DNA of 64,000 nucleotides, from assembly GCA_963665495.1 (NCBI GenBank), contig OY762289.1, positions 4,836,001-4,900,000 on the forward strand, written 5' to 3'. The position numbers were made by a program, and so were the translations under genes. Shown piece after piece: positions 34,470-43,035 of the stretch; the first letter of the stretch is position 1, and each line of letters starts with the position of its first letter. The notes under the pieces are model-generated. The model was not told the DNA's origin. It did not search any database and saw only the letters and a program-made list of their open reading frames with translations. This DNA is from G963665495 sp963665495 (lineage in GTDB: Bacteria; Desulfobacterota; Desulfovibrionia; Desulfovibrionales; Desulfovibrionaceae).

Positions 34470-37400
34470 ATGCCAGCCACTTCCCCGCTTCCGTTCATCC
34501 AGCGCCAAATCCGGGCAGTATTGCGTACGAAGCAATACTCTCTCGTATCCGAAGCCCAGTCCATGGTGGAACAGACCTACGCGCTCCTGGCTCTGGAAGA
34601 TCCCGATGATCCGCGTACCGCTTGCAGCAGAGCGGATCTGGCCTATACCACCGCAACCATGCTGGAATCCACTTTCGACAACGGCATGGTCCGTTTTTGC
34701 CTCGGTCTGCTGCTCCAACTCGGCCCCACCGGTGAATTTCTGGCAGCCGCATACTTGCATAAAGGTAAAATTTCTTCGGAATCTCTGCGAGTTTTGTTAC
34801 GGAATATGCCCTCGCGCGAACAGCTCAGGCTGGTCAACCGCTTTTTTCTGCGCCCGCTCAAAAGTGAACCCTGGCTGCTCAAATGGGCCCATGAGACAGG
34901 CCGGACCCTGCAGGGAGAAGACCCGGACAGTGTTCTGCTGTATCTGGAAGCCCTGCCGGAAAATGCGGAGAGTCTGTCCAATCCGCTCCAACGCGAACTG
35001 CTGCGCGGACAATTCGGCGTCTGGCTGCAACGGCTTCTTGCTCTGGATTTGACTGATGAACAGCTTGATTTCATGCTGCGATCCGCGGGCAAGCTGAACT
35101 CCCATTTTATTGCCGCCAGTCTGGTCCGGCATCTAAAGCATGCGACGCCTCCTCTCCTGGCAGGGATGCTGCGGGTTATCGGCTCCAACGCCAGGAAACA
35201 GGATAATTTCTGCATCCGGGCGCTGCTGCCGTTTCTCAAACATGCCGACCACGACGTCAAACTGGCAGCACTCGATGCACTGGCCTCCTTGCACGCGCCG
35301 CAACATCCCAAAGCCCTGGCTTATGTCTACGTAAAATGTCCTTCTCTGCAGCGCCGGATTCTGCTGCGGGTTTTTGCGGACAACGGCTCGAATTTCAAAA
35401 TCTTCTTTAAATCAATGCCCAAAACGGAGCGGCGTGACGTCCTGCATGCGATGACGGGCCTTCTGGCGCATGTGGCCCCCGCCTGGATCAAAAATACCGC
35501 CGCCCGCCTCGAGCCCCGCAGCAATACAGACCGCAATGACTGGCAATTTCTCTCCAGCGCTCTGGACAACTTTGTCGATACCGTCCCCAGCTGTGTCTTG
35601 ACCGCTTTTTATACGCCCAGGCTTTCCAAAAATACGCAACACGGCGGAGGTTCTTCAAAAGCAACCGGGCTTGTGGCGGCAATGAAAAAAACCCTGGAAA
35701 AACATACGCAGGCCAGCGGCCAGCAGTCCCAAAACAAAAACTTTCTCGACGCATTGGCTTCTTCCGCCGACATACAAAAACAGAGCTACGATAATTTCGA
35801 CTGTACCGGCCAGAAAATCACGCATAAGCGCTTTATCGGCTGCGATTTCACCAATCTCGATCTGTCCGTTGCAGAAATAGATTCAGTGACATTTCAAAGT
35901 TGCCGTTTCAGGCATGTGGAGCTGGACAACTCCCAACTAAAGAATCTCACATTCAACCAATGCGACATTGCAGACCTGCGTCTCGGGTACGCGCGTCTGC
36001 GCAACATATCTTTTGAAGACTGCAAACTTCACGGCCTGCATCTGATCAGCAGCCTAACGGACCGCGTTTCCATGCTGCGCTGCACCTTGACGGAATGTAA
36101 TTTCGCAGGCGCCATGCTGGATCATTTCTCGCTGACATCCAGTTTATTGGACTGTCTGGATTTCAGTTTCGCGACCATCAAAAATTCTCGCTGGGAGGGT
36201 CTGGAGTGCCTGGACTGTCTTTTTGATCACAGCTCCGCTTTTGGATCAGCCATCAAAAGCACCTCGCTCCATTCCTGCGACTTCCGAAATTGCCGGTTCG
36301 CCGGACTGGATAGTGATACGCCTGAATTCATGCACCATGAAATCCGAAGCATCGACAGAATCATGGACGAAAGCGGCTTAGATTTCAGTATTCCCGAGCC
36401 GCCCGCACAACTGGGCAGCGCCGACGGGCTGCTGCTTCTTTACCAGCTTCTGGATCAATTATTTTTCGAACGCGATGTGAGATGCCGGGAAACCCTGATT
36501 CTGCTTAACAATAGCCGTCGGATGGACTGGGCCAACTGCATGATGGGATCACCGGCCAACGAATTCCTGAAAATGCTGCCGGGTATCATTGTCTCGCACT
36601 CTTGCTGGTACGGAGGCAAGCGTATCACGGTGCCCGCCTGTTCGGTCAGCGGCTACAGTCCGGACCTGAAAACCCTTGGCCTGCTGCAAAAGCACGGCTT
36701 TCTGGACCTGCCTTCCGATCCCCTTACCGGAGAAGCAAAACCTCATGAAATCACCCCTATCGAGGCGCTTTATACCATCGGCAGCACCGGCACCATTGCT
36801 CAGGCCAAAGCATCCGATCTGGACATCTGGGTCTGCTGCGAAAAAACCTCCCGCAACATGGACCTGCAAAAGAGCCTGGCCAACAAACTGCGGCATATCG
36901 AAGAATGGGCTCTGACCACTTTTGACCTGGAAGTCCATTTCTTTTTAATGCAACTGGACGACATCAGGGAAAACAACTTCGGCTTTACGGACAAGGAGAG
37001 TGCAGGATCAACCCAGGCGCAGCTTCTTAAAGAGGAATTCTACCGGACAAGCATTCATATTGCGGGCGGTAAACCCTGCTGGTGGTATGTTCCGCCCGAT
37101 GCCGACAATACCGGCTACAACAAGAGCCTGAAGCGTTTGCAGAAGGCTGTTTCTCTGCAGGGCAAAAAAATACTCGACCTCGGTCATTTGCATGAGATCC
37201 CCAGCGAAGAATTTTTCGGCGCGTCATTGTGGCAAATCGTCAAGGCATTGAAGAGCCCGTTCAAATCCGTAATGAAACTGGCCCTGCTGGACAAATACAT
37301 GCACTACCGCGACACGGGCATTTTTCTCTGCAACCGCATCAAGAACAACCTGTTCCTTGAAGCCCGCGACCTCTGGGACATAGACCCTTACGCTGTAATG

Positions 37401-38417
37401 TTCCGGGAAATTTTCGAGTACTATAAGGGAATAGATCAGAAAGACGCACAGGATATCATGCGCCTGGCTTTTCTGCATAAGTCGGGCATATACCTTGCGG
37501 CCCAGAGTACCGGACGATTTTATGAACTGCAGGAATACCATTTCATGGAGTATTTTTTCCCTTACAGCGAATCGGACATCGCAAGCCATGTGGAGCCCAG
37601 AGGCGCCAAAATCGACAACGAGGAAAACTACACCGAAAGCTACACCGCCCTGGTCAAACTGGGGGAAAAACTTATCCGCTACATGTTCGATACATACAAC
37701 ACCATTCACGGACTCTGGGAGCGTCTGGACCTGGATACGCATATTACGCAGGAAGATATGACCAAACTGGGACGGAAAGTATTCAGCCATCTCGGCCAGC
37801 GACCAGATAAAATCATGCGCGTTCCTTTTATGGATGCCTCCAAAAACATTTTTCTGGCTTTGGAGTTCAGTAGTGAAGGAGGTCAAGGGCGCCCCCCTGT
37901 CTGGATTGCCAAAGGGGAACCACCAAAACGGAAAGGAATTAAATCTTCAAAAGAAGAGATCAGACGCGATAACTGCCTGGAAAGGCTGCTGGTCTGGCTT
38001 GTAGCCAATGGAGTTTACGCTCGTGAAACATCCCTACAAAGCGCAACAATGGAATTTCCACTTTCTCTTCCTGATATTTCAGATATTTTAAATGTCATGG
38101 TGGACTTTTTTCCTCTTGAGGAAACATTCGAGCCGGATATCAATGAAAATATACGACTTGAAGAGGTTGTAAAGGCATTTTTGATAGTAAATTTTACGGT
38201 AGCGAGAGAGGAAAGAAATTATAAAAGTGCAGCAATAGTATATGCAACTAATTGGGGTGAACTTTTTTGTTTGAAGGAAACAAAGAATATTCACCTTTTG
38301 AATTCATCTGTTACTTCTTTTATTATGGATAACGTTCGCCCAAAAGTCAGTTCACTGATGGATATCGAAATCTTCATCCCACAGCGGGCACTCTGTCCGC
38401 CTTTATATTTGCAATAA
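34470..38417 (+). CDS. Class I adenylate cyclase with N-terminal helical-repeat and pentapeptide-like regions
   Basis: 1315 residues. Residues 40-350 are helical repeats of HEAT type. Residues about 440-625 are irregular pentapeptide-like beta-helix repeats (CDFTNLDLS, CNFAGAMLD, CDFRNCRFAG). From 640 onward it matches class I (enterobacterial CyaA-like) adenylate cyclases. The nucleotidyl-transferase motif GSTGTIAQAKASDLDIWVC begins near residue 771, with the Asp pair that binds metal. E. coli CyaA has about 850 residues, so the N-terminal 600 are an addition. It makes cAMP from ATP. The last 130 codons or so (from about 38015) are markedly AT-rich compared with the rest of the gene. It follows the lectin gene by 41 bases. 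Confidence 0.85.
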   Translation: MPATSPLPFIQRQIRAVLRTKQYSLVSEAQSMVEQTYALLALEDPDDPRTACSRADLAYTTATMLESTFDNGMVRFCLGLLLQLGPTGEFLAAAYLHKGKISSESLRVLLRNMPSREQLRLVNRFFLRPLKSEPWLLKWAHETGRTLQGEDPDSVLLYLEALPENAESLSNPLQRELLRGQFGVWLQRLLALDLTDEQLDFMLRSAGKLNSHFIAASLVRHLKHATPPLLAGMLRVIGSNARKQDNFCIRALLPFLKHADHDVKLAALDALASLHAPQHPKALAYVYVKCPSLQRRILLRVFADNGSNFKIFFKSMPKTERRDVLHAMTGLLAHVAPAWIKNTAARLEPRSNTDRNDWQFLSSALDNFVDTVPSCVLTAFYTPRLSKNTQHGGGSSKATGLVAAMKKTLEKHTQASGQQSQNKNFLDALASSADIQKQSYDNFDCTGQKITHKRFIGCDFTNLDLSVAEIDSVTFQSCRFRHVELDNSQLKNLTFNQCDIADLRLGYARLRNISFEDCKLHGLHLISSLTDRVSMLRCTLTECNFAGAMLDHFSLTSSLLDCLDFSFATIKNSRWEGLECLDCLFDHSSAFGSAIKSTSLHSCDFRNCRFAGLDSDTPEFMHHEIRSIDRIMDESGLDFSIPEPPAQLGSADGLLLLYQLLDQLFFERDVRCRETLILLNNSRRMDWANCMMGSPANEFLKMLPGIIVSHSCWYGGKRITVPACSVSGYSPDLKTLGLLQKHGFLDLPSDPLTGEAKPHEITPIEALYTIGSTGTIAQAKASDLDIWVCCEKTSRNMDLQKSLANKLRHIEEWALTTFDLEVHFFLMQLDDIRENNFGFTDKESAGSTQAQLLKEEFYRTSIHIAGGKPCWWYVPPDADNTGYNKSLKRLQKAVSLQGKKILDLGHLHEIPSEEFFGASLWQIVKALKSPFKSVMKLALLDKYMHYRDTGIFLCNRIKNNLFLEARDLWDIDPYAVMFREIFEYYKGIDQKDAQDIMRLAFLHKSGIYLAAQSTGRFYELQEYHFMEYFFPYSESDIASHVEPRGAKIDNEENYTESYTALVKLGEKLIRYMFDTYNTIHGLWERLDLDTHITQEDMTKLGRKVFSHLGQRPDKIMRVPFMDASKNIFLALEFSSEGGQGRPPVWIAKGEPPKRKGIKSSKEEIRRDNCLERLLVWLVANGVYARETSLQSATMEFPLSLPDISDILNVMVDFFPLEETFEPDINENIRLEEVVKAFLIVNFTVAREERNYKSAAIVYATNWGELFCLKETKNIHLLNSSVTSFIMDNVRPKVSSLMDIEIFIPQRALCPPLYLQ

Positions 38418-38427
38418 TTTTTTTTGT

Positions 38428-38456
38428 TTGGAAAATAATAAAAAACACGGTATACT
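38428..38456 (+). promoter_or_regulatory. Candidate promoter for the poly-HAMP MCP gene
   Basis: TTGGAA (38428-38433), 17-base spacer, TATACT (38451-38456), just after the cyclase stop. It implies a leader of about 165 bases, which contains a 7-bp hairpin AACGATA/TATCGTT (38543-38565). The MCP ATG has AAGGAG eight bases upstream. Confidence 0.5.
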
Positions 38457-38627
38457 AATTAAAAATCAGCGCATCCGGTATTTCTGACGTATGGAAATAA
38501 TGGGGATGTCTGCAACAGGCTCGTAATTTGTCCGTTGGGGGGAACGATACAGATTTTATATCGTTTTCTTGTAGAGTGCCCTGCGCTCGCTGCTGTCTCT
38601 GCATCTTAACATTCAAGGAGCTAAGAC

Positions 38628-41006
38628 ATGTTCAAAAATTTGAGTACGGGCTGGAAGCTGGGCATCGGTTTCGGTATGCTGCTGCTCTTCATCGCCGCCC
38701 TTTCCTTTGTCAGCTGGTACGGGCAAAGTTCCCTGATTGCCGGCGCCGACAATACCCATGAAGTCGATCGGATGTCCTCAGAGATGATCGGCGCTCGCTT
38801 GCAGGCCATGTACTACACCCATTTCCAGAAAGACCAATATGTTACAACATTCAAAGAACACCTGGATGCTATCACTAAAATAGCCCAGGATATGGAAACC
38901 CGTTTCAAGCTTCCTGAAAACAAAAAACGCATGCAGGACATTGTCCAGATCGCCGCTAAATATGGCGCCGGCATGGATGACATCCGCGCCAAGGACGCCG
39001 AACGCGATAAAACCCTCAAAACCGTTGTGGAAGCCGCCACCGCACTGCAAAAGGCCACAACGGAAATGGTCACAATCGAGCAAACGACCCTTAGAGAGCT
39101 GGAAACATCCTCTTTGAGCACTGAAGGCCAGGTCATCGCCGTTACAAGATCCATCGGCCTGCTGCAGAACATCATGCGTGACTTCCTTCTTTCCCGTATC
39201 GAGATGCTCTATTTCCTCTGGAGAGGAAATCCAGACAACGTGGAAAAATGCAAAGCCTATCTCGACAAGGTCATAGCTTCAAGCACCGAACTGGCGCAAT
39301 CTCTCAGTAATCCGCAGGAAAAAGAAGAGGCGCTGCGCCTGGGCAGCTATGCGCAGACCTACAAGAACAACGCCGACAGTTTCCGCACCGTCGCTGACGA
39401 ACAACGTGCTTTACTCAACCAGATGGCTGAGATTGCTACAAAAGCCGCGGAGCTGTCGGAAACCAGCGTTCAATCCCAGACTGCGGTCATGCAGGAGCAG
39501 GCCGATCAGTCCAACCTGATGATCATCATCGTTGCGGCGCTCAGTTTCGTCATCGGCGTATTCTTCTCCATTCTCATCACCAGGGCCATCCAGGTCGGTA
39601 TCCGTCAGGCCTCGACCATCACGGACGCCGTGGCCAAAGGCGATGTCGGAATGGATATCGTCGTGGACCGCAAGGACGAAATCGGCCAGTTGCTGACCTC
39701 ACTGAAAACCCTTGTGGACGCCGAACGGCAGGCAGCCGATCTGGCAACCCGTCTGAGCATCGGCGAACTGGACGTGGACGTTCAGGAGCGTTCAGACAAA
39801 GACGCGCTGATGAAAGCCCTCAAAAATCTTGTTCACGCGGAACGCAACGTGGCGGATGTGGCGCAAAAACTCTCCCTGGGCGATATCGAAGTCGCCGTCA
39901 AGGAACGCTCCCCCAAGGATACCTTGCTGCTGGCCATGGGCAAACTTGTGGAAGCAGAGAAAAACGTGGTGGAAATCGCATCCAAGCTTTCTCATGGCGA
40001 TCTGCGCGTCAACCTTAAAGAACGTTCCGATAAGGACCTGCTGATGCAGGCACTGAATGAAATGGTTTCCAGACTTTCCGAAGTGGTCAGCGAAGTGCAG
40101 ACCGGTGCGGAAAACGTCTCCACAGGCAGTGAGGAAATGAGTTCCAGTTCCGAAGTCCTCTCCCAGGGCGCTTCCGAACAGGCCTCCGCAATCGAGGAAA
40201 GTTCCGCTTCCATGGAAGAAATGGGCGCCAGCATCGCCCAGAACGCGGACAATGCCAAACAGACCGAAGCCATCGCCATCAAGGCCGCCGAAGACGCCAA
40301 AGACTCCGGCGAGGCAGTGACCAGCACGGTCCAGGCCATGAAGGACATCGCGGACAAAATCAAGATCATCGAAGAAATCGCCAGACAAACGGATCTGCTC
40401 GCTTTGAACGCAGCGGTGGAAGCAGCCCGGGCAGGCGAACACGGCAAAGGTTTCGCGGTCGTGGCCGCCGAAGTCCGCAAACTTGCGGAACGCAGCCAAC
40501 ATGCGGCTTCAGAGATCATCCATATGTCCTCAAGCAGTCTGGATATCGCCGCCAAAGCCGGCAACCTGCTGGAAAAACTCGTACCTGATATCCAAAAAAC
40601 CGCTGAACTGGTGCAGGAAATCGCTGCGGCCAGCGTGGAACAGAACGAAGGCGTACAGCAGGTAAATCAGGCCCTGCAGCAACTGGATCAGGTTATTCAA
40701 CAGAATGCCAGCGCATCCGAGGAGCTGGCATCCACTTCCGAGGAACTTGCCGCACAGGCCGAACAGCTGCAGAGTTCGATCTCGTTCTTCACCCTGGATA
40801 ACCACAGAAGACCGGCTGACAGCGGCAGGCGTTTTCATCAGGGCAAAGCAGCCCAGTTGCCGCCTAGTTCCGGCCAGTCCCATTCCGCGGGTGGGAACAA
40901 GAAGAAAAAAGCACTTGGATCGGATAGCGTCGCACTTGATATGGGGGACGGCGTCGATGGCGAAGACGGAGGCCCCGCCGACGAACTGGAATTCGAACGC
41001 TACTGA
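38628..41006 (+). CDS. Methyl-accepting chemotaxis protein with tandem HAMP-like repeats and C-terminal CheR-tether-like pentapeptide
   Basis: 792 residues. TM1 at about 11-32, a long helical periplasmic sensor (35-295), TM2 (about 296-318). Then four HAMP-like units repeat every 40 residues (V/L-xx-x-S/K-G-D/E-x-x-V, with DEIGQLL and ERSDKDALM-type second halves) between about 333 and 488. The signalling hairpin carries RQTDLLALNAAVEAARAGEHGKGFAVVAAEVRKLAER. A flexible tail of about 70 residues (Pro/Gly/Ser/Lys rich, then acidic) ends in EFERY. This fits the known x-aromatic-x-x-aromatic tether consensus (as in NWETF) that binds CheR. The gene has its own promoter and terminator. Confidence 0.93.
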   Translation: MFKNLSTGWKLGIGFGMLLLFIAALSFVSWYGQSSLIAGADNTHEVDRMSSEMIGARLQAMYYTHFQKDQYVTTFKEHLDAITKIAQDMETRFKLPENKKRMQDIVQIAAKYGAGMDDIRAKDAERDKTLKTVVEAATALQKATTEMVTIEQTTLRELETSSLSTEGQVIAVTRSIGLLQNIMRDFLLSRIEMLYFLWRGNPDNVEKCKAYLDKVIASSTELAQSLSNPQEKEEALRLGSYAQTYKNNADSFRTVADEQRALLNQMAEIATKAAELSETSVQSQTAVMQEQADQSNLMIIIVAALSFVIGVFFSILITRAIQVGIRQASTITDAVAKGDVGMDIVVDRKDEIGQLLTSLKTLVDAERQAADLATRLSIGELDVDVQERSDKDALMKALKNLVHAERNVADVAQKLSLGDIEVAVKERSPKDTLLLAMGKLVEAEKNVVEIASKLSHGDLRVNLKERSDKDLLMQALNEMVSRLSEVVSEVQTGAENVSTGSEEMSSSSEVLSQGASEQASAIEESSASMEEMGASIAQNADNAKQTEAIAIKAAEDAKDSGEAVTSTVQAMKDIADKIKIIEEIARQTDLLALNAAVEAARAGEHGKGFAVVAAEVRKLAERSQHAASEIIHMSSSSLDIAAKAGNLLEKLVPDIQKTAELVQEIAAASVEQNEGVQQVNQALQQLDQVIQQNASASEELASTSEELAAQAEQLQSSISFFTLDNHRRPADSGRRFHQGKAAQLPPSSGQSHSAGGNKKKKALGSDSVALDMGDGVDGEDGGPADELEFERY

Positions 41007-41033
41007 TCCGCTTTCTCATACCTGAATCACCTC

Positions 41034-41075
41034 ACAGGGGAAGGTCCGCAAAGGGCCTTCCCCTGTTCTTTTTTT
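41034..41075 (+). terminator. Rho-independent terminator of the MCP gene
   Basis: An 11-bp stem (41034-41044 with 41056-41066) is followed by a T-rich run (41067-41075). Confidence 0.93.
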
Positions 41076-41238
41076 ATCGGATAACAGACCGAAACCTCTC
41101 TGGAATATCTGCCATGTTCTCTAAAAATGACGTTAAATGGCTGTGTTTTTCCTATTCCCTCTTGATCTCATATACGAGTTATGTTTTATTGGCTTACTGG
41201 AAATCCTGTCACTATCATCAATTGAAAGGAGTAACTTC

Positions 41239-41880
41239 ATGGAGACGAAATTTCCCCTGATTGGCGACAAATTCCCTGAAATGGAAGTAAAAACCACCAA
41301 AGGAATGATAAAATTACCGCAAGACATGGCTGGAAAATGGTTTGTCCTCTTCAGTCATCCGGCGGACTATACCCCGGTTTGCACAACGGAATTCGTGGCA
41401 TTCCAAAAACGTTTGGCGGAATTCAAGGCCCTGAATTGCGAATTGATCGGACTTTCCATTGATCAGGTTTTCTCTCACATCAAATGGATTGAATGGATCA
41501 AGGAAAAACTGGACGTGGAAATTGAATTTCCCGTGATCGCCGACGACCGCGGCACCGTGGCCGAATCCATGGGCATGTTGCATCCTGGAAAAGGCTCCAA
41601 TACCGTACGCGCCGTCTTCATCGTGGATGACAAAGGTTTTGTCCGGATCATTTTCTACTATCCTCAGGAATTGGGCCGCAATATGGATGAAATCCTGCGC
41701 GCCATAAAAGGCATGCAGACTTCCGATGAAAAAGGCGTGGCCATCCCGGCCGGCTGGCCCAACAACGAACTTATTCACGACGAAGTCATCGTCCCGCCCG
41801 CCCAGGATGTGGAATCCGCCAAAAAACGCCTGGGCGAATACGATTGCTTTGATTGGTGGTTCTGTCACAAAAAGGTCTAA
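41239..41880 (+). CDS. Peroxiredoxin (AhpC/TSA family, Prx6-like)
   Basis: 213 residues from the ATG at 41239, which has AAAGGAG upstream. In-frame codons further 5' are AT-rich and not conserved. The peroxidatic Cys48 lies in HPADYTPVCTTEF. The C-terminal half has the Prx6-type extension, and two more cysteines near the end (Cys203 and Cys209 in YDCFDWWFC) could resolve the sulfenate. It reduces hydrogen peroxide and organic peroxides in the cytoplasm, a normal oxygen-defence gene of anaerobes. It is monocistronic with its own terminator. Confidence 0.95.
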   Translation: METKFPLIGDKFPEMEVKTTKGMIKLPQDMAGKWFVLFSHPADYTPVCTTEFVAFQKRLAEFKALNCELIGLSIDQVFSHIKWIEWIKEKLDVEIEFPVIADDRGTVAESMGMLHPGKGSNTVRAVFIVDDKGFVRIIFYYPQELGRNMDEILRAIKGMQTSDEKGVAIPAGWPNNELIHDEVIVPPAQDVESAKKRLGEYDCFDWWFCHKKV

Positions 41881-41903
41881 GCTTCTTGCTGATTCCAAAT
41901 AAC

Positions 41904-41927
41904 AGGGGCCCTGCGGGGCCCTTTTTC
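41904..41927 (+). terminator. Rho-independent terminator of the peroxiredoxin gene
   Basis: GGGCCC (41906-41911) pairs with GGGCCC (41916-41921), TGCG loop, extended by A-T/G-T pairs and followed by TTTTT. Confidence 0.88.
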
Positions 41928-41967
41928 GTTACCGCCCCGACTGCTGAGTACGTAACCTGCTGAGACA

Positions 41968-42051
41968 TCAGAACTCAAAGCTCACACCGACTTCTGACCA
42001 GGACTTTCCCCAACAGTCATAACGTCCTGCCATTTTCCAGTGTCGCTTCAT
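41968..42051 (-). CDS. Candidate 27-residue small protein
   Basis: ATG at 42051 (minus strand) with AAGGAG six bases upstream, and stop TGA at 41968-41970. The product starts MKRHWKMAGRYDCWGK and ends SFEF. It has three Trp and one Cys in 27 residues and a net positive charge. It lies in the 284-base gap between the peroxiredoxin and the binding-protein gene, divergent from the latter. No family is recognised. The ribosome site and the unusual composition are the only support. Confidence 0.4.
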   Translation of the reverse strand: MKRHWKMAGRYDCWGKSWSEVGVSFEF

Positions 42052-42164
42052 TACAATCTCCTTTTATCTGACTATCCCTCAACTCTCTCAATTGGCTTGC
42101 ACCATTTCTCCCTGCTTGATATATTTACTCATTGAAATCTCTTGTTTTCGGGGAGAAGTTGTAC

Positions 42165-43028
42165 GTGCGGACTTTACACCGTTTTCTGCTGTTGCTTTTC
42201 TTCTGTATGCCGCTGAGTTGTCTCTGGCAAACAGGATTCTCCGCCTATGGACAAAAGCCCCCCCGCGACGAAAAAGCTTATACCTTCGGTGTAGTTCCCC
42301 AATTTGATGCACGAAGAATCGAGACCATCTGGCGGCCAATTCTCGATGCGGTGGGGAAAAAGGCCGGCGTATCCTTTGAACTCGAAGGTGCGCCCTCCAT
42401 TCCTCAATTTGAACAGGCTTTTTCCTCCGGGGCCTATGATTTTGCCTACATGAACCCCTATCACGCGCTGGTGGCCAACAGAGTTCAGGGCTACCTGCCT
42501 CTGCTTCGCGACGTCCAGCGCGCATTGTCCGGAATCATCGTTGTCAGAAAAGACAACCCCATCACGGCCCCCCGCGAACTAGACGGAAAAACCGTTGTTT
42601 TCCCCGCGCCCAATGCTCTGGGCGCCAGCCTGATACCAAGAGCCGAATTTCAACGAACCTTCGGCATTACAATCATTCCCCGCTATGTAAAAAGCCACAC
42701 CTCCGTGTATCTCAACGTTTTTTTACAACAGGCGGATGCGGGAGGCGGTGTGCAGCAGACTTTCGAACAGCAGAAACCAGAAGTGCGCAACGCTTTGCGT
42801 ATTCTGTACCGTACGCCCAAAGTTCCACCGCATCCCATTGTAGCGCACCCCAGGGTTCCGGAAGATGTACGGCTTGCGGTGCAAAATGCCTTTCTGGAAC
42901 TGAGCAGCCAGCCGGAAGGCGCCGCACTGTTGTCCAAGGTGCCCATTTCCCACATAGGCCTGACAAGCCTGGAAGAGTACCAGCCCCTGAAATCCATGCA
43001 TTTGGAAGATTTCTACGTAACCAAGTGA
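42165..43028 (+). CDS. Periplasmic PhnD/transferrin-family binding protein, likely sensor partner of the adjacent kinase
   Basis: About 287 residues from a GTG at 42165 with GGGGAG nine bases upstream. TTG codons at 42132 and 42159 are possible alternatives. Signal peptide with hydrophobic core around residues 8-22. The body matches the PhnD/phosphonate-binding-like fold: TFGVVPQFDARRIETIWRPILD, FEQAFSSGAYDFAYMNPYHALVA, LDGKTVVFPAPNALGASLIPRAEF, and YVKSHTSVYLNVFLQQADAGGGV. There is no transporter gene nearby. It lies 7 bases before a hybrid histidine kinase, so it is more likely a ligand-sensing accessory than a transport component. Confidence 0.85.
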   Translation: MRTLHRFLLLLFFCMPLSCLWQTGFSAYGQKPPRDEKAYTFGVVPQFDARRIETIWRPILDAVGKKAGVSFELEGAPSIPQFEQAFSSGAYDFAYMNPYHALVANRVQGYLPLLRDVQRALSGIIVVRKDNPITAPRELDGKTVVFPAPNALGASLIPRAEFQRTFGITIIPRYVKSHTSVYLNVFLQQADAGGGVQQTFEQQKPEVRNALRILYRTPKVPPHPIVAHPRVPEDVRLAVQNAFLELSSQPEGAALLSKVPISHIGLTSLEEYQPLKSMHLEDFYVTK

Positions 43029-43035
43029 GATTCCA

